DNA of 64,000 nucleotides from Asanoa ishikariensis (GCF_900107455.1 NZ_FNQB01000001.1:1550001-1614000); one strand, 5' to 3'; shown: positions 32,990-42,443, counted from the first letter of the stretch. The notes: generated by a model from the letters alone, not told the origin. Program-made: numbers and translations.

Positions 32990-34099
32990 ATGCTCCCGTC
33001 TACGCTGCGCGTCCTCGTCGTCGGCGCCGGCATCGCTGGTCTCGCTGTGGCCCGGGCACTCCGCCTCGCTGGCTACCACCCCGAAGTCGTCGAGAAGCTG
33101 CCCGCCACCACCGTTCCCGGCGCCGGAATCTTCCTCCCGGGTAACGCCGCGCGGGCTCTGCGTGACCTCGGCCTCGAAGACCCGGTCCAGCCACTCGGCG
33201 ACGTGGTCGAGCGACAACGCTTTCTCGATGAGAGCGGCAGCGAACTGTGCGAGGTCGACCTCGGCAAGCTCTGGTCCGGCGTGGGCGAGTGCCGTGCCCT
33301 GTCCCGCGGCGAACTGCAGCGCGTGCTGCTCACGTCGGTTGACGGTGACGTCCGCTACGACACCTCGCTGGCCCGGCTCGACGTCGACACCGACGGCTCC
33401 GCCGAGGCCACCTTCGGTGACGGTTCGATCTCGTCGTACGACCTGGTGGTCGGCGCCGACGGGCGCAAATCGTCGGTGCGCGCCCTCGCCGCGCTGGGTG
33501 GCCCGGCCCGCCCGGTCGGCCAGGTGGTCTACCGCAGCGTCGTCTCCGGCGGCCCGGCGATCTCCGAGTGGACCGCCCTGTTGGGCCTGCGCTCGGCCTT
33601 CATCGTCATGCCGATGGGTGACGGACGCCTCTACGTCTACGCCGACGAGCCCGGCACGAGCGCGCCGGCCGACCCGCTCGCGCGGCTCCGCGAGGTCTTC
33701 GCCGACTTCGGGCCGCCCGTGCCGGACATCCTTGACGCGGTCGACAAGGTGCAGGTCGCCCTGACCGACGAGGTCGAGATCGCGTGCTGGTCGCGCGGCC
33801 CGGCGCTCCTGGTCGGCGATGCCGCCCACGCCACGTCACCGACGCTGTCGGAGGGCGCTGCCATGGCGCTCGAAGACGCGGTGGTCCTGGCCGAGGCGCT
33901 CACCAACGCGGGCTCGGTGCCGGAGGCACTCCGCCGCTACGAAACCCGCCGCCGCCCACGCACCAAGTGGGTCCTGGACCGCACCCGCGACCGCGACCGC
34001 ACCCGCGACGTCTCACCGGCTCTACGCGACCCGCTCCTGCGCGGCCGTGGCGACCGCATCTTCCGGGAGCACTACCGCCTCCTCGTCGATCCGGTCTGA
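32990..34099 (+). CDS. FAD-dependent monooxygenase (UbiH/PhzS-like group)
   Basis: 369 residues. GxGxxG in VLVVGAGIAGLAVARALRLA, GAGIFLPGNAARALRDLGL after the first helix, VVGADGRKSSVRALA for the DG motif, and LLVGDAAHATSPTLSEGAAM for the second FAD contact, all intact. Aromatic hydroxylase class A; substrate unknown. ATG 32990 (MLPSTLRVLV) places the Rossmann fold at residue 6. No clear ribosome site. Confidence 0.88.
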   Translation: MLPSTLRVLVVGAGIAGLAVARALRLAGYHPEVVEKLPATTVPGAGIFLPGNAARALRDLGLEDPVQPLGDVVERQRFLDESGSELCEVDLGKLWSGVGECRALSRGELQRVLLTSVDGDVRYDTSLARLDVDTDGSAEATFGDGSISSYDLVVGADGRKSSVRALAALGGPARPVGQVVYRSVVSGGPAISEWTALLGLRSAFIVMPMGDGRLYVYADEPGTSAPADPLARLREVFADFGPPVPDILDAVDKVQVALTDEVEIACWSRGPALLVGDAAHATSPTLSEGAAMALEDAVVLAEALTNAGSVPEALRRYETRRRPRTKWVLDRTRDRDRTRDVSPALRDPLLRGRGDRIFREHYRLLVDPV

Positions 34100-34738
34100 G
34101 GACTAAATGACCTAGCCGGACGCGCCACTCCGCGTGCGGCCGGTCGCTCCGCGTGGACCTGGACTACGGCGTAACCAACCGGTCGGATTTGTCGCCCTGC
34201 GTCGACCGGTCCAAAGCGTGGGCGACTCGGCCGAATGCGCACAGGTGTGAGGCCGGTCGCCCCGCGTCGCCGGGGGCTAAGGGGTACGCGACGCGGCCGA
34301 ACCCGTCGTGACGGCGGAAGACCGGTCGCCCCCGCGTCGACCCGGCCTATGGGCGAGCGATCCGGCCGAACCCGTCGTGACGGCGGAAGACCGGGCGCCC
34401 GTCGGTGACAACAGCGCAAGCGAGACCACGCTGACGGCAGGACCGAGAGGCAATGGTGGCCCGCCGCCGCGGGCAGTGCGGAACGCGGACTCCGGCCCGC
34501 GTCACGCCGTTTGCTGCTCGCCGCTCCAAGGTCGTACACCCCGATGGCTCGGATCTGTGATCTTTCGCCCGCGTTCCGTGACCGACTTTCCCGGCAACCC
34601 GGGAAGCGTCCCTAACGGAGCCCCGACCCGCTCCGGCCAGCGCGGGTGTCAAGAGGGGTTCTCGCGACCCAGCGCGGGAAGCCGCAGATGCGAGGACTAT
34701 TCTGCGTCCGACACAAACGACGATTGCGGAGGCCTGTG
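34100..34738. other. 639-nt non-coding stretch before ctaD
   Basis: No supported gene. The first 300 nt hold 69-bp tandem repeats (34191-34393); the rest is unremarkable apart from the ctaD ribosome site GGAGG at 34728-34732. Confidence 0.55.
34191..34393. repeat. 65-69-bp tandem repeat, about 3 copies
   Basis: Units at 34191-34255 (diverged), 34256-34324 and 34325-34393. The last two share the 31-nt block starting CGGCCGAACCCGTCGTGACG exactly (from 34294 and 34363). A weaker partial unit precedes at about 34143. Confidence 0.8.
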
Positions 34739-36493
34739 GTGACCACCGTTGCACCGAAGCCGATCGTGACCCGGCCCTGGCCGGTCCGCCAGCCGGTGAA
34801 GGGCTCGGCCTTCGCGCGCCTGCTGCGCACGACCGATGCGAAGCAGATCGGGATCATGTACATGGTCACGAGCTTCGCGTTCTTCCTTATCGGTGGGTTG
34901 ATGGCGCTGCTGATGCGCGCCGAGCTCGCCCGGCCCGGCATGCAGTTCCTGTCGCCGGAGCAGTACAACCAGCTCTTCACGATGCACGGCACGATCATGC
35001 TGCTGTTCTTCGCGACGCCGATCGTGTTCGCGTTCGCGAACTTCGTCGTGCCGTTGCAGATCGGCGCGCCGGACGTCTCGTTCCCGCGACTGAACAGCTT
35101 CGCTTACTGGCTGTACGCCTTCGGCGGCTCGATCGCCCTCGGCGGCTTCTTCACCCCGGGCGGCGCCGCTGACTTCGGCTGGTTCGCCTACGCGCCGCTG
35201 AGCAGCGTCGAGCACACGCCGGGTGTCGGCGCCAACATGTGGATCGTCGGTCTGGCCATCTCCGGTCTGGGCACGATCCTCGGTGGTGTCAACATGATCA
35301 CCACGATCCTGACGCTGCGGGCGCCGGGCATGACGATGTTCCGGATGCCGATCTTCACCTGGAACATCCTGGTCACCAGCCTGCTGGTCATCATGGTCTT
35401 CCCGCTGCTCGCGGCGGCGCTGTTCGCCCTCGCGGCCGACCGCATCCTCGGCGCACACGTATACGACGCGGCCACCGGTGGACCGATGCTCTGGCAGCAT
35501 CTGTTCTGGTTCTTCGGCCATCCAGAGGTCTATATCGTCGCGCTGCCGTTCTTCGGCATCATCAGCGAGGTCATCCCGGTCTTCTCCCGCAAGCCGGTCT
35601 TCGGCTACAAGGGTCTGGTCGGCGCGACGATCGCGATCGCGGCGCTGTCGATGAGCGTATGGGCGCACCACATGTTCGCCACGGGCCAGGTGCTGCTGCC
35701 GTTCTTCAGCTTCCTGAGCTTCCTGATCGCCGTACCCACGGGCATGAAGTTCTTCAACTGGATCGGCACGATGTGGCGCGGCCAGATCAGCTTCGAGACA
35801 CCGATGCTGTTCGCGGTCGGCTTCCTGGTGACGTTCCTCTTCGGCGGCCTCACCGGTGTCCTGCTGGCCAGCCCGCCGGTCGACTTCCACGTCTCCGACT
35901 CGTACTTCGTGGTGGCCCACTTCCACTACGTGCTCTTCGGCACGATCGTGTTCGCCGTGTACTCGGGTATCTACTTCTGGTTCCCGAAGATGTTCGGACG
36001 CATGCTCGACGAGCGCCTTGGCAAGATTCACTTCTGGCTGACGTTCATCGGGTTCCACACCACGTTCCTGGTGCAGCACTGGCTGGGCAACGAGGGCATG
36101 CCCCGGCGGTACGCGGACTACCGGCCGAGCGACGGCTTCACCACGCTCAACGAGATCTCCACGATCGGCGCCTTCATTCTGGGCATCTCGACGCTGCCGT
36201 TCCTCTACAACATCTGGAAGTCCTACAAGGCCGGCCCGGTCGTACTGGCCGACGACCCGTGGGGCTACGGCAACTCGCTGGAGTGGGCGACCTCGTCCCC
36301 GCCGCCGCTGCGTAACTTCGACCGGATGCCGCGGATTCGCTCCGAGCGCCCCGCGTTCGACCTGAAGTTCCCGGAGCTAGCCGCCGGCCGTTCGGTGGCC
36401 GGCCCGCCGGAAGGCGGCGCCAAGCCGCTGACCAGCGAGTCCGACGGCGGTGCCAGCTATAAGGAAGACACCGCGAGCAACGTCGACCACTAG
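34739..36493 (+). CDS. ctaD: Cytochrome c oxidase subunit I
   Basis: 584 residues with 12 membrane helices. Heme/copper ligands are in place: [12 protein letters not shown] (low-spin heme His), [15 protein letters not shown] (CuB His and the cross-linked His-Glu-Val-Tyr), [12 protein letters not shown] (CuB His pair), and [12 protein letters not shown] (heme a3 and a ligands). It is the catalytic subunit of the aa3 oxidase in the plasma membrane. GTG 34739 is 6 nt after GGAGG; GTG 34736 is too close and a far upstream ATG frame adds an unconserved leader. It stands alone; ctaC/E/F are not in the window. Confidence 0.95.
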   Translation: MTTVAPKPIVTRPWPVRQPVKGSAFARLLRTTDAKQIGIMYMVTSFAFFLIGGLMALLMRAELARPGMQFLSPEQYNQLFTMHGTIMLLFFATPIVFAFANFVVPLQIGAPDVSFPRLNSFAYWLYAFGGSIALGGFFTPGGAADFGWFAYAPLSSVEHTPGVGANMWIVGLAISGLGTILGGVNMITTILTLRAPGMTMFRMPIFTWNILVTSLLVIMVFPLLAAALFALAADRILGAHVYDAATGGPMLWQHLFWFFGHPEVYIVALPFFGIISEVIPVFSRKPVFGYKGLVGATIAIAALSMSVWAHHMFATGQVLLPFFSFLSFLIAVPTGMKFFNWIGTMWRGQISFETPMLFAVGFLVTFLFGGLTGVLLASPPVDFHVSDSYFVVAHFHYVLFGTIVFAVYSGIYFWFPKMFGRMLDERLGKIHFWLTFIGFHTTFLVQHWLGNEGMPRRYADYRPSDGFTTLNEISTIGAFILGISTLPFLYNIWKSYKAGPVVLADDPWGYGNSLEWATSSPPPLRNFDRMPRIRSERPAFDLKFPELAAGRSVAGPPEGGAKPLTSESDGGASYKEDTASNVDH

Positions 36494-36501
36494 CCGACCG
36501 A

Positions 36502-36547
36502 AAAGGGCGGCGCGACGATCCGGAACACGGGTCGACGCGCCGCCTTT
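36502..36547. terminator. Two-way terminator between ctaD and membrane-protein gene
   Basis: AAAGGGCGGCGCG (36502-36514) pairs with CGCGCCGCCTTT (36536-36547) with one bulged G, flanked by A and T runs on the two sides, in the gap between two convergent genes. Confidence 0.75.
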
Positions 36548-36552
36548 CTCGT

Positions 36553-37107
36553 TCAGAAGATCAGCACGATCGCCGCCACACCGAGGATCACGTCCACGAC
36601 GAAGCACCACTCGGCGTACGAACGCGGCACGACTCTGTTGACCCGGTGGTGATAGGCGTCCCACGCCGCGTGCGCGAGCAGCCCGATCGCGACCAGCACC
36701 CCACCGAGGACGCGCGAGCCGGCCTCGATGGCGATCACCGCCACGGCGGCGAACAGCACGGCCGCGATCACCTGAACACCGAAGCCGGGCGCCCGCCGCA
36801 CGGTGCCGAGCACGACGAAGACGACGGACGCGACCAGCAGCGCGTACGCCGGGTTCAGGTCGAAGATCCGCAGCGGCCCGACGGCGACGGCGCCGATCAG
36901 CACGGCCGGCCAGGTGATGCCCGGCCGGTTGAACGATGCGGGCACCAGGTAGGCGAGCGGGCACAGGACAAGCAGGAAAGCGAGGCCGCGTACGTCATCG
37001 AGGCCGTACAGCGACACCGCGACCAACGGGATCGCGGCCAGGGTGGGCCAACGTCGGGCGAGCCACCGCAGCAGCGACGGACTCTGGTCGGTCGTCGTGG
37101 AAGTCAT
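36553..37107 (-). CDS. Polytopic membrane protein of unknown function
   Basis: 184 residues with about six hydrophobic segments (for example LAAIPLVAVSLYGL, LAFLLVLCPLAYLV, ALLVASVVFVVLGTV, VIAAVLFAAVAVIAI, CFVVDVILGVAAIVLIF). AWDAYHHRVNRVVPRSYAEW, with two His, is the only striking polar stretch. Start ATG 37107 (MTSTTTDQSP); a longer frame would overlap the divergent GlxA gene. Family not recognised. Confidence 0.75.
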   Translation of the reverse strand: MTSTTTDQSPSLLRWLARRWPTLAAIPLVAVSLYGLDDVRGLAFLLVLCPLAYLVPASFNRPGITWPAVLIGAVAVGPLRIFDLNPAYALLVASVVFVVLGTVRRAPGFGVQVIAAVLFAAVAVIAIEAGSRVLGGVLVAIGLLAHAAWDAYHHRVNRVVPRSYAEWCFVVDVILGVAAIVLIF

Positions 37108-37185
37108 GGCTCTGACCGTGCCAGCGAGCCCGCGCGGCCGAAACGATCCGCGAACAGCAGGTCCGATTCCCTGGGATCGGCGGCC

Positions 37186-37191
37186 TAAGGT
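37186..37191 (+). promoter_or_regulatory. -10 box of leaderless start (TAAGGT)
   Basis: TAAGGT lies 7 nt before the GlxA-type regulator ATG at 37199; no ribosome site. Confidence 0.55.
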
Positions 37192-37198
37192 CAGGGAT

Positions 37199-38203
37199 AT
37201 GGAGCCTCGCCACATCGTGATGGTCGGGTACGACGGTGCCGAGCTGCTCGACATCGCCTGCGTCACGTCGACCTTCGGGCTGGCCAACGCGATCGGCCAG
37301 CTCCACCCGGGCTACCGGGTCTCGCTGGCCACACCCGGCGGCCAGCCGATCCGCTGCGACAGCGGCCTGGTGGTGCAGGCGCAGCTCACGCTGGAGCGAC
37401 TGACCGGCCCGATCGACACCCTGATCGTCTCGGGCGGTTTCGGCCACGAGGTGGCCGCCGACAACGCGCTGGTGGTCGCGCACGTGCGCCGGCTGGCCCG
37501 CGAGAGCCGCCGGGTCGCGTCGGTCTGCACCGGTGCCACGGTGCTCGCCGCCACGGGCCTGCTCGACGGCCACCGCGCGACCACCCACTGGCGGTTCGCG
37601 CCACGGCTGGCCAGCCGATACCGCGACGTCCACGTCGACTCCGCGCCGATCTTCATCCGCGAGGGCCGAATGGCCACGGCCGCCGGCGTCACCAGCGGCC
37701 TCGACCTGACACTTGCGTTCGTCGAGGAGGACCACGGCCCCGAGTTGTCCCGCCAGGTCGCCCGGGACCTGGTCACGTACCTGCAAAGACCGGGCAACCA
37801 GGCGCAGATGAGCGTGTACGTGGCCCCACCCGCCCCCGACAACGACGTGGTCCGCCGCGCCGTCGACCACGTCCTCAGCCACCTGGACACGGACCTGTCG
37901 ACCGCCCGCCTGGCCGACGCGGTCGGGGTGAGCCCCCGCCACCTGACCCGCCTGTTCCTCCGCGAACTCGGTGACCCACCGGCCCGTTTCGTCCGCTCGG
38001 CCCGCGTCGACGCGGCGGCCCGACTGCTGGACTCGACCGACCTCCCGATGCCCGAGGTAGCCACCCGCACCGGCTTCGGCTCGGCGGAGGCGTTGCGACA
38101 GGCCTTCGTGGCGCGGTTTCGCATGCCACCGGCCAAGTTCCGCGCCGTCTCCCGCCGCCCCGAGCCGGACCGCCCGGACCAAGACCGGGCGATGGCCGGC
38201 TGA
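37199..38203 (+). CDS. GlxA family transcriptional regulator (DJ-1/PfpI + AraC HTH)
   Basis: 334 residues. DJ-1/PfpI-like domain (about 1-190) with SVCTGATVLAATGLLDGHRA, then an AraC domain (about 215-315) with LSTARLADAVGVSPRHLTRL and MPEVATRTGFGSAEALRQAF. Target genes unknown; the divergent neighbour encodes a membrane protein. ATG 37199 is leaderless by spacing; an open frame upstream to 37043 lacks support. A paralogue lies at 16518-17504. Confidence 0.92.
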   Translation: MEPRHIVMVGYDGAELLDIACVTSTFGLANAIGQLHPGYRVSLATPGGQPIRCDSGLVVQAQLTLERLTGPIDTLIVSGGFGHEVAADNALVVAHVRRLARESRRVASVCTGATVLAATGLLDGHRATTHWRFAPRLASRYRDVHVDSAPIFIREGRMATAAGVTSGLDLTLAFVEEDHGPELSRQVARDLVTYLQRPGNQAQMSVYVAPPAPDNDVVRRAVDHVLSHLDTDLSTARLADAVGVSPRHLTRLFLRELGDPPARFVRSARVDAAARLLDSTDLPMPEVATRTGFGSAEALRQAFVARFRMPPAKFRAVSRRPEPDRPDQDRAMAG

Positions 38204-38312
38204 ATCGAAGTCTTGCCCGGCGCCTGCGGCATCCGGGATCTCACCCGACCTCAGCGCCGACGCGCCACCTCGGGCGTGTCATCCACCGGGCGGTGACATC
38301 TCCGGGAGCCAA

Positions 38313-38346
38313 CATGTTTTTCCATGTACGCACATGCAAAAACACG
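38313..38346. repeat. A/T-containing hairpin
   Basis: CATGTTTTTCCATGT (38313-38327) pairs with ACATGCAAAAACACG (38332-38346), 13 of 15 matched, around a 4-nt loop. It is AT-rich against the background and lies downstream of the GlxA gene and of the leftward small gene, so it may end either transcript. Confidence 0.5.
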
Positions 38347-38460
38347 TCGGGTCCCGGAACACATCCCCGTCCGACCGCGACACGCCCTGCTCGCAACGAC
38401 GAGGTGAAGTCGGACCGGACCGGCTGTGGCGGTCGGACCTGCCGGCGGCGACGGCCGGTG

Positions 38461-38519
38461 TCGCCCGGCGTGGCGGTGACGCGGTCGGCGGACGGTGCGT
38501 AGATGAGCAGCGGTCGATT
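38461..38519 (-). pseudogene. 3'-end relic of a tandem copy of the 38551-39051 gene
   Basis: Reading leftward, this stretch encodes NRPLLIYAPSADRVTATPG, closely matching the C-terminal NRPLLTYIPSSDRVTAMPG of the intact gene next to it. At DNA level the segments ending near 38519 and 38643 are clearly alike. No start or upstream part of this copy remains. Confidence 0.7.
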
Positions 38520-38550
38520 CGCCACACGCCAGCGCACCGACACTGCACGC

Positions 38551-39051
38551 TCAGGCGTGTAGGGCGGTGCCCTGCTCGGCGGTGCTGCCTGGCATGGCGG
38601 TGACGCGGTCGCTGGACGGTATGTAGGTGAGCAGCGGTCGATTGGGGTTGTTCTCCGGCGTGAAGACGACGGGCTTGTTGAGCGCGCTGCCCATGGCTCG
38701 CAGGAACGCGCACAGGACGTCGAGCCGGTCCTGTCCCTGGAGCTCTTGGGGGTCGAAGTCGAACTCGATCTCATCGTCCGCGAAGAAATGTGTGTTGACC
38801 GCGATGTCGGCCACCGGCCAGATGGACAGGGTCGTGCCCGTTTCCTCGCGGCCCGTGAAGATGTCGCTGACCTTCTGCGGCAGGGGCAGTGGCAACCCGT
38901 CGGCGGTGTAGTCGAGCCGCCATCCCCGTGCCCGGGCGACGTCGACAACGTGCTGCCAGTCGACCATGCTGACGCCGAACACGTAGGCGTCCCGCAGCGA
39001 TCCATCCACCTCGAAGTAGTGGGCAACGTCGTTCCAGACCAGGTCAGGCAC
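38551..39051 (-). CDS. Conserved actinobacterial protein of unknown function (166 aa)
   Basis: GTG start at 39051 begins VPDLVWNDVAHYFEVDGSL. The order of VSMVDWQHVVDVARARGW, LSIWPVADIAVNTHFF, EIEFDFDPQELQGQDRLD, LCAFLRAMGSALNKPVVFTP and NRPLLTYIPSSDRV matches a family I recall as widespread in actinobacteria without a known role. No signal peptide. A relic of a second copy lies downstream, showing past tandem duplication. Confidence 0.75.
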   Translation of the reverse strand: MPDLVWNDVAHYFEVDGSLRDAYVFGVSMVDWQHVVDVARARGWRLDYTADGLPLPLPQKVSDIFTGREETGTTLSIWPVADIAVNTHFFADDEIEFDFDPQELQGQDRLDVLCAFLRAMGSALNKPVVFTPENNPNRPLLTYIPSSDRVTAMPGSTAEQGTALHA

Positions 39052-39321
39052 GCGTCCATGATCCGGACCGGGACACGTCGGCGCCAGGTGTTTCGACGGC
39101 CAGCCGGTCAGGCAGCATCGCCTGGCCGAACGACTTGTCCTCCGACCGCGAACGTCTCCCGTGCGACGTGGTCCGTGGTGATCTGGCAAGAGCGCATCCC
39201 TGATCAGGGCGCGGCTTGAACGTTGGCCAGCTAGGTCTCTTCCGGCCGCAGCACGGTGACCGCGTCAGTCGACCGGGACGAGCTCAGGTCACAACCGGCC
39301 ACCGAGCGACGCGGCGCGGGC

Positions 39322-40545
39322 CTAGTCCGAGACGGCCAGCGCGGGTTCGGTCGCTCGTTGCGCGGGCACCGCGGCCTCCGGCGGCTGTCGCCGCGACAGA
39401 TAGATCGGCAGCACCGCCAGCGTGACCAGCAACCCCGCGACCCCCGTGGCCACGAATCCCCATCGTGGCGAGGAAATGTCGATGACCCACCCCGCAAGGG
39501 GAGCACCCAGCGCCAACCCCACGGTTATGGCCGAACCATGCAGGCCCATCGCCTCGCCGCGGACCGACGGCGGCGCCAGATGGGAGACCTCGTCGGCCGC
39601 GGCCGCCAGCGTTGGTGCGCACAGTGCCCCGGCGGGCACGAGAGCCAACGCCAGCAGGAACCACTGTGCACCGGCCAGCGCTACCAGCGCCGTACCCAGC
39701 GCCAGCACGCCGAGCAGCACCACCAGTGACGGGACCCGGCTCAGCGACCCGTAGATGAAGCCGCCGATCAGCGAGTAGACGCCCCAGAGGGCCAGGACCA
39801 AACCGGTCCAGCTGATCTGGTCCGCCTCCCGGAGGACGGCTACCACCGTTACGTCGGTGCCGCCCAGCATCAGGGTCGTCGCCGCCGCGATGGCCAGGAT
39901 CGCGACCATGCGCGCCGATAGCCAGGACCGCCGCGGTGGCGCGGGGCCGACAGCGACCTCGGACTCGGCGCGGACCGGTGGGTTGAAGACGAACAGCGCG
40001 CTGCCGGCGATGACCACGCCCGCGCCGATCGCCCACATCGTGGCCCGGGGTGAGACCGTGGTGGCCATCAGGACCGCCAGCGCGGGGCCGATCATGAAGG
40101 ACAGCTCGACGGACATCGAGTCGAGGGCGTACGCCGGGCGGCGCTGCTCCGGCGGCACCAGGGCCGCCAGTGACTGCCGGACCACCGAGAACACCGGGAG
40201 GGTCAGCACACCGGCGATCAGCGCCAGCACCAGCAGCAGCGGGTAGGGCAGTGAGCCGGCCACCGACCAGAACACGCCCTCGGCGACAGTGCAGACCGCC
40301 AGCACCGGGCGCAGGCCCCGCCGGTCGACCATGCGGCCCAGCAGCGGGGCGCCGAACGCCGCGCCGATCGTGGATGCGGTGGCGACCAGGCCGGCGGCGA
40401 AATAGCCCCGGTCCAGATCCTGGACCACGTGCAGGGTCAGCGTCACCGCGGCCGCGACCGACGGGATGCGGGCCAGGATGGCGACGATGATCAGCGGGCG
40501 GACACCGGGCAGCGCGAGGACAGACCGGTAGGGCGCGAGCCTCAC
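39322..40545 (-). CDS. MFS transporter linked to pncA-pncB
   Basis: 407 residues, 12 predicted membrane segments, with GAPLLGRMVDRRGLRPV as the loop 2-3 signature. GTG 40545 overlaps the pncA stop codon (GTGA), so it is translated with pncA. Linkage to two NAD-salvage genes suggests transport of a pyridine compound, but actinobacterial MFS of this type are often uncharacterised drug exporters; the substrate is inference only. Confidence 0.82.
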   Translation of the reverse strand: MRLAPYRSVLALPGVRPLIIVAILARIPSVAAAVTLTLHVVQDLDRGYFAAGLVATASTIGAAFGAPLLGRMVDRRGLRPVLAVCTVAEGVFWSVAGSLPYPLLLVLALIAGVLTLPVFSVVRQSLAALVPPEQRRPAYALDSMSVELSFMIGPALAVLMATTVSPRATMWAIGAGVVIAGSALFVFNPPVRAESEVAVGPAPPRRSWLSARMVAILAIAAATTLMLGGTDVTVVAVLREADQISWTGLVLALWGVYSLIGGFIYGSLSRVPSLVVLLGVLALGTALVALAGAQWFLLALALVPAGALCAPTLAAAADEVSHLAPPSVRGEAMGLHGSAITVGLALGAPLAGWVIDISSPRWGFVATGVAGLLVTLAVLPIYLSRRQPPEAAVPAQRATEPALAVSD

Positions 40546-41123
40546 GCGGGTTTGAGCACGGGACTGCCGACGAGCGTGACGCCCGCCTCGCGTAGTCGCT
40601 CGAGCGCGACCTCGGTGGTGTCCGGCAGGACGCCGGCGGTGAGGTCGAGCAGCACGGTGGTCTTGAAGCCCAGGCGGGCCGCGTCGAGGCTGGTCGCCCG
40701 GACGCAATGGTCGGTGGCGATGCCGACCACCTCGACCTCGTCGACGTCGTGGTCGTGAAGCCAGGTCGCCATGCCGGCACCCTCGTCGGTGTGGCCCTCG
40801 AAACCGCTGTAGGCGGCCGCGTGCTGGCCCTTCTTGAAGACGGCCTCGATGCGGTCGGTCGCCAGGTTGGGGTGGAAGTCGGAGCCCGGCGTGCCGGCCA
40901 CCGTGTGCGGGGGCCAGGTGGTCTTGAAGTCAGGGTGGCCGCTGAAGTGGGCGCCCGGGTCGACGTGGAAGTCCTTGGTGGCGACCACGTGCGCCCACCG
41001 CTCGGGTGAACCGGCCAGCGCTCGCGAGATCTCGGACGCCACGCCCGCCCCGCCGGCAACGGCCAGCGAGCCACCCTCGCAGAAGTCGTTCTGCGTGTCG
41101 ACGATGATCAGAGCGCGGGTCAT
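40542..41123 (-). CDS. pncA: Nicotinamidase
   Basis: 193 residues. Catalytic triad D9 (VDTQNDF), K98 (FKKGQ) and C140 (GIATDHCVRATSLDA); metal ligands D51, H53, H59 and H73 (DFHVDPGAHF, WPPHTVAG). It converts nicotinamide to nicotinate for the Preiss-Handler route. The gene lies 10 nt after pncB, with its own leaderless -10 box overlapping the pncB stop, and ends overlapping the MFS start. Confidence 0.95.
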   Translation of the reverse strand: MTRALIIVDTQNDFCEGGSLAVAGGAGVASEISRALAGSPERWAHVVATKDFHVDPGAHFSGHPDFKTTWPPHTVAGTPGSDFHPNLATDRIEAVFKKGQHAAAYSGFEGHTDEGAGMATWLHDHDVDEVEVVGIATDHCVRATSLDAARLGFKTTVLLDLTAGVLPDTTEVALERLREAGVTLVGSPVLKPA

Positions 41124-41130
41124 GCTGAGA

Positions 41131-41136
41131 ACACTA
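41131..41136 (-). promoter_or_regulatory. -10 box of leaderless pncA start, sharing the pncB stop codon
   Basis: TAGTGT on the minus strand lies 7 nt before the pncA ATG at 41123; its first three bases are the TAG stop of pncB. Confidence 0.55.
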
Positions 41137-42420
41137 ACGCGCGGGTACGACAGTGACCGGGACCGCGGGATCGCCCGCCGACAGCTTGAGCCCCTCCCAC
41201 GGGATCGAGATCAATCCCTGCCGCAGGTGCTCCCGGGAGTCCGCCAGCGAGGGCAGGTCGACGGGCTGGCCGGCGACCACGTACGGGCGTTGGAGCAGCC
41301 GGTCGCCGGTGCGCTGCTCGGGCGCGCCCTGGGAGACCACGATCTCCTCGGTCGCCGTGCCGGTCGGCTTGTGGCGGCGTACCGCGATCTTGCGTCCGCC
41401 GATCGTGGCCTTGTGTTCCGAGCGCTTCACCACCGGCCGCCCGTCGACCTCGACCAGCTTGTAGACCAGGCCGGCGGTCGGCGCACCGGAGCCGGTGACG
41501 ACGGAGGTGCCGGCGCCGTAGATGTCGACCGGCTCCGCGGCGAGCGCGGCGATCGAGTACTCGTCGAGGTCGCCGGAAACGATGATCTTGGTCTCGGTGG
41601 CGCCCAGCGAGTCGAGCAGCTCGCGGGAGTGGTGGGCCAGCACGGACAGGTCGCCCGAGTCGATCCGGATCGCGCGCAGGTCCGGCCCGGCGACCGCGAT
41701 CGCGGTGCGAATGCCCTGCGCGATGTCATAGGTGTCCACGAGCAGCGTGGTGCTCTTGCCCAGTGCCGCGACCTGTGCGGCGAACGCGGTGGCCTCGTCG
41801 TCGTGCAGCAGCGTGAACGCGTGGGCCGCGGTGCCCGCCGTCGGGATCCCGTACCGCATGCCGGCGGCCAAGTTGGACGTGGAGGAGAAGCCGGCGAGGT
41901 ACGCGGCCCGCGTCGCGGCGACCGCCGCCTCCTCGTGGGCCCGGCGCGAGCCCATCTCGATCAGCCCACGGCCGCGGGCGGCGGTGACCATGCGGGCGGC
42001 CGCCGCCGCGATCGCGCTGTCGTGGTTGAGCACCGACAGTGCCAGCGTCTCCAACAGCACGCACTCGGTGAACGTCCCGGACACGGTGAGGATGGGTGAG
42101 CCGGGGAAGAACAGCTCGCCCTCGGCGTACCCCTCGATGTCGCCGTGGAACTCGAAATCAGCCAGCCAGGCGGCCGTCTGCTCGTCCACGACCGACCGTT
42201 CCAACAGGTAGTCGATCTCCTCGGCGGAGAACCGGAACTCGCGGATCAGGTCGATCAGCCGCCCGGTGCCGGCGACCACGCCGTAGCGCCGGCCCGGCGG
42301 CAGCCGCCGGGCGAACACCTCGAAGACGGACTGCCGGTCGGCGGTGCCGTCCTTGAGCGCGGCACTGACCATGGTCAGCTCGTAGTGGTCGGTCAGTAAG
42401 GCGGGGTGGCCCTTGGTCAT
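41134..42420 (-). CDS. pncB: Nicotinate phosphoribosyltransferase
   Basis: 428 residues. LLTDHYELTMVSAALKDG at the N-terminus, FSSTSNLAAGMRYGIPTAGT with AHAFTLLHDDE (region of the phosphorylated His), LLVDTYDIAQGI, AIRIDSGDLSVLAHHSRELL and DIYGAGTSVVTG all match the family. Makes nicotinate mononucleotide from nicotinate and PRPP. First gene of the leftward pncB-pncA-MFS operon; the M. tuberculosis pncB1 gene likewise neighbours clpS. Leaderless start (TAGGGT 6 nt upstream). Confidence 0.95.
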   Translation of the reverse strand: MTKGHPALLTDHYELTMVSAALKDGTADRQSVFEVFARRLPPGRRYGVVAGTGRLIDLIREFRFSAEEIDYLLERSVVDEQTAAWLADFEFHGDIEGYAEGELFFPGSPILTVSGTFTECVLLETLALSVLNHDSAIAAAAARMVTAARGRGLIEMGSRRAHEEAAVAATRAAYLAGFSSTSNLAAGMRYGIPTAGTAAHAFTLLHDDEATAFAAQVAALGKSTTLLVDTYDIAQGIRTAIAVAGPDLRAIRIDSGDLSVLAHHSRELLDSLGATETKIIVSGDLDEYSIAALAAEPVDIYGAGTSVVTGSGAPTAGLVYKLVEVDGRPVVKRSEHKATIGGRKIAVRRHKPTGTATEEIVVSQGAPEQRTGDRLLQRPYVVAGQPVDLPSLADSREHLRQGLISIPWEGLKLSAGDPAVPVTVVPAR

Positions 42421-42426
42421 CCACCC

Positions 42427-42432
42427 ACCCTA
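42427..42432 (-). promoter_or_regulatory. -10 box of leaderless pncB start (TAGGGT)
   Basis: TAGGGT on the minus strand, 6 nt before ATG 42420. Confidence 0.5.
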
Positions 42433-42443
42433 GGCGCCGACGC

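Larger units (their letters stand above)
38204..38550. other. 347-nt intergenic stretch with hairpin and gene relic
   Basis: No intact gene. Contains the hairpin at 38313-38346 and a relic of the neighbouring gene at 38461-38519. Confidence 0.6.

Noticed and set aside
31275-33764. 829-codon rightward frame across the cellulase
   Set aside because: It runs antisense to the GH12 gene and then out of frame through the FAD monooxygenase; no domain is visible.
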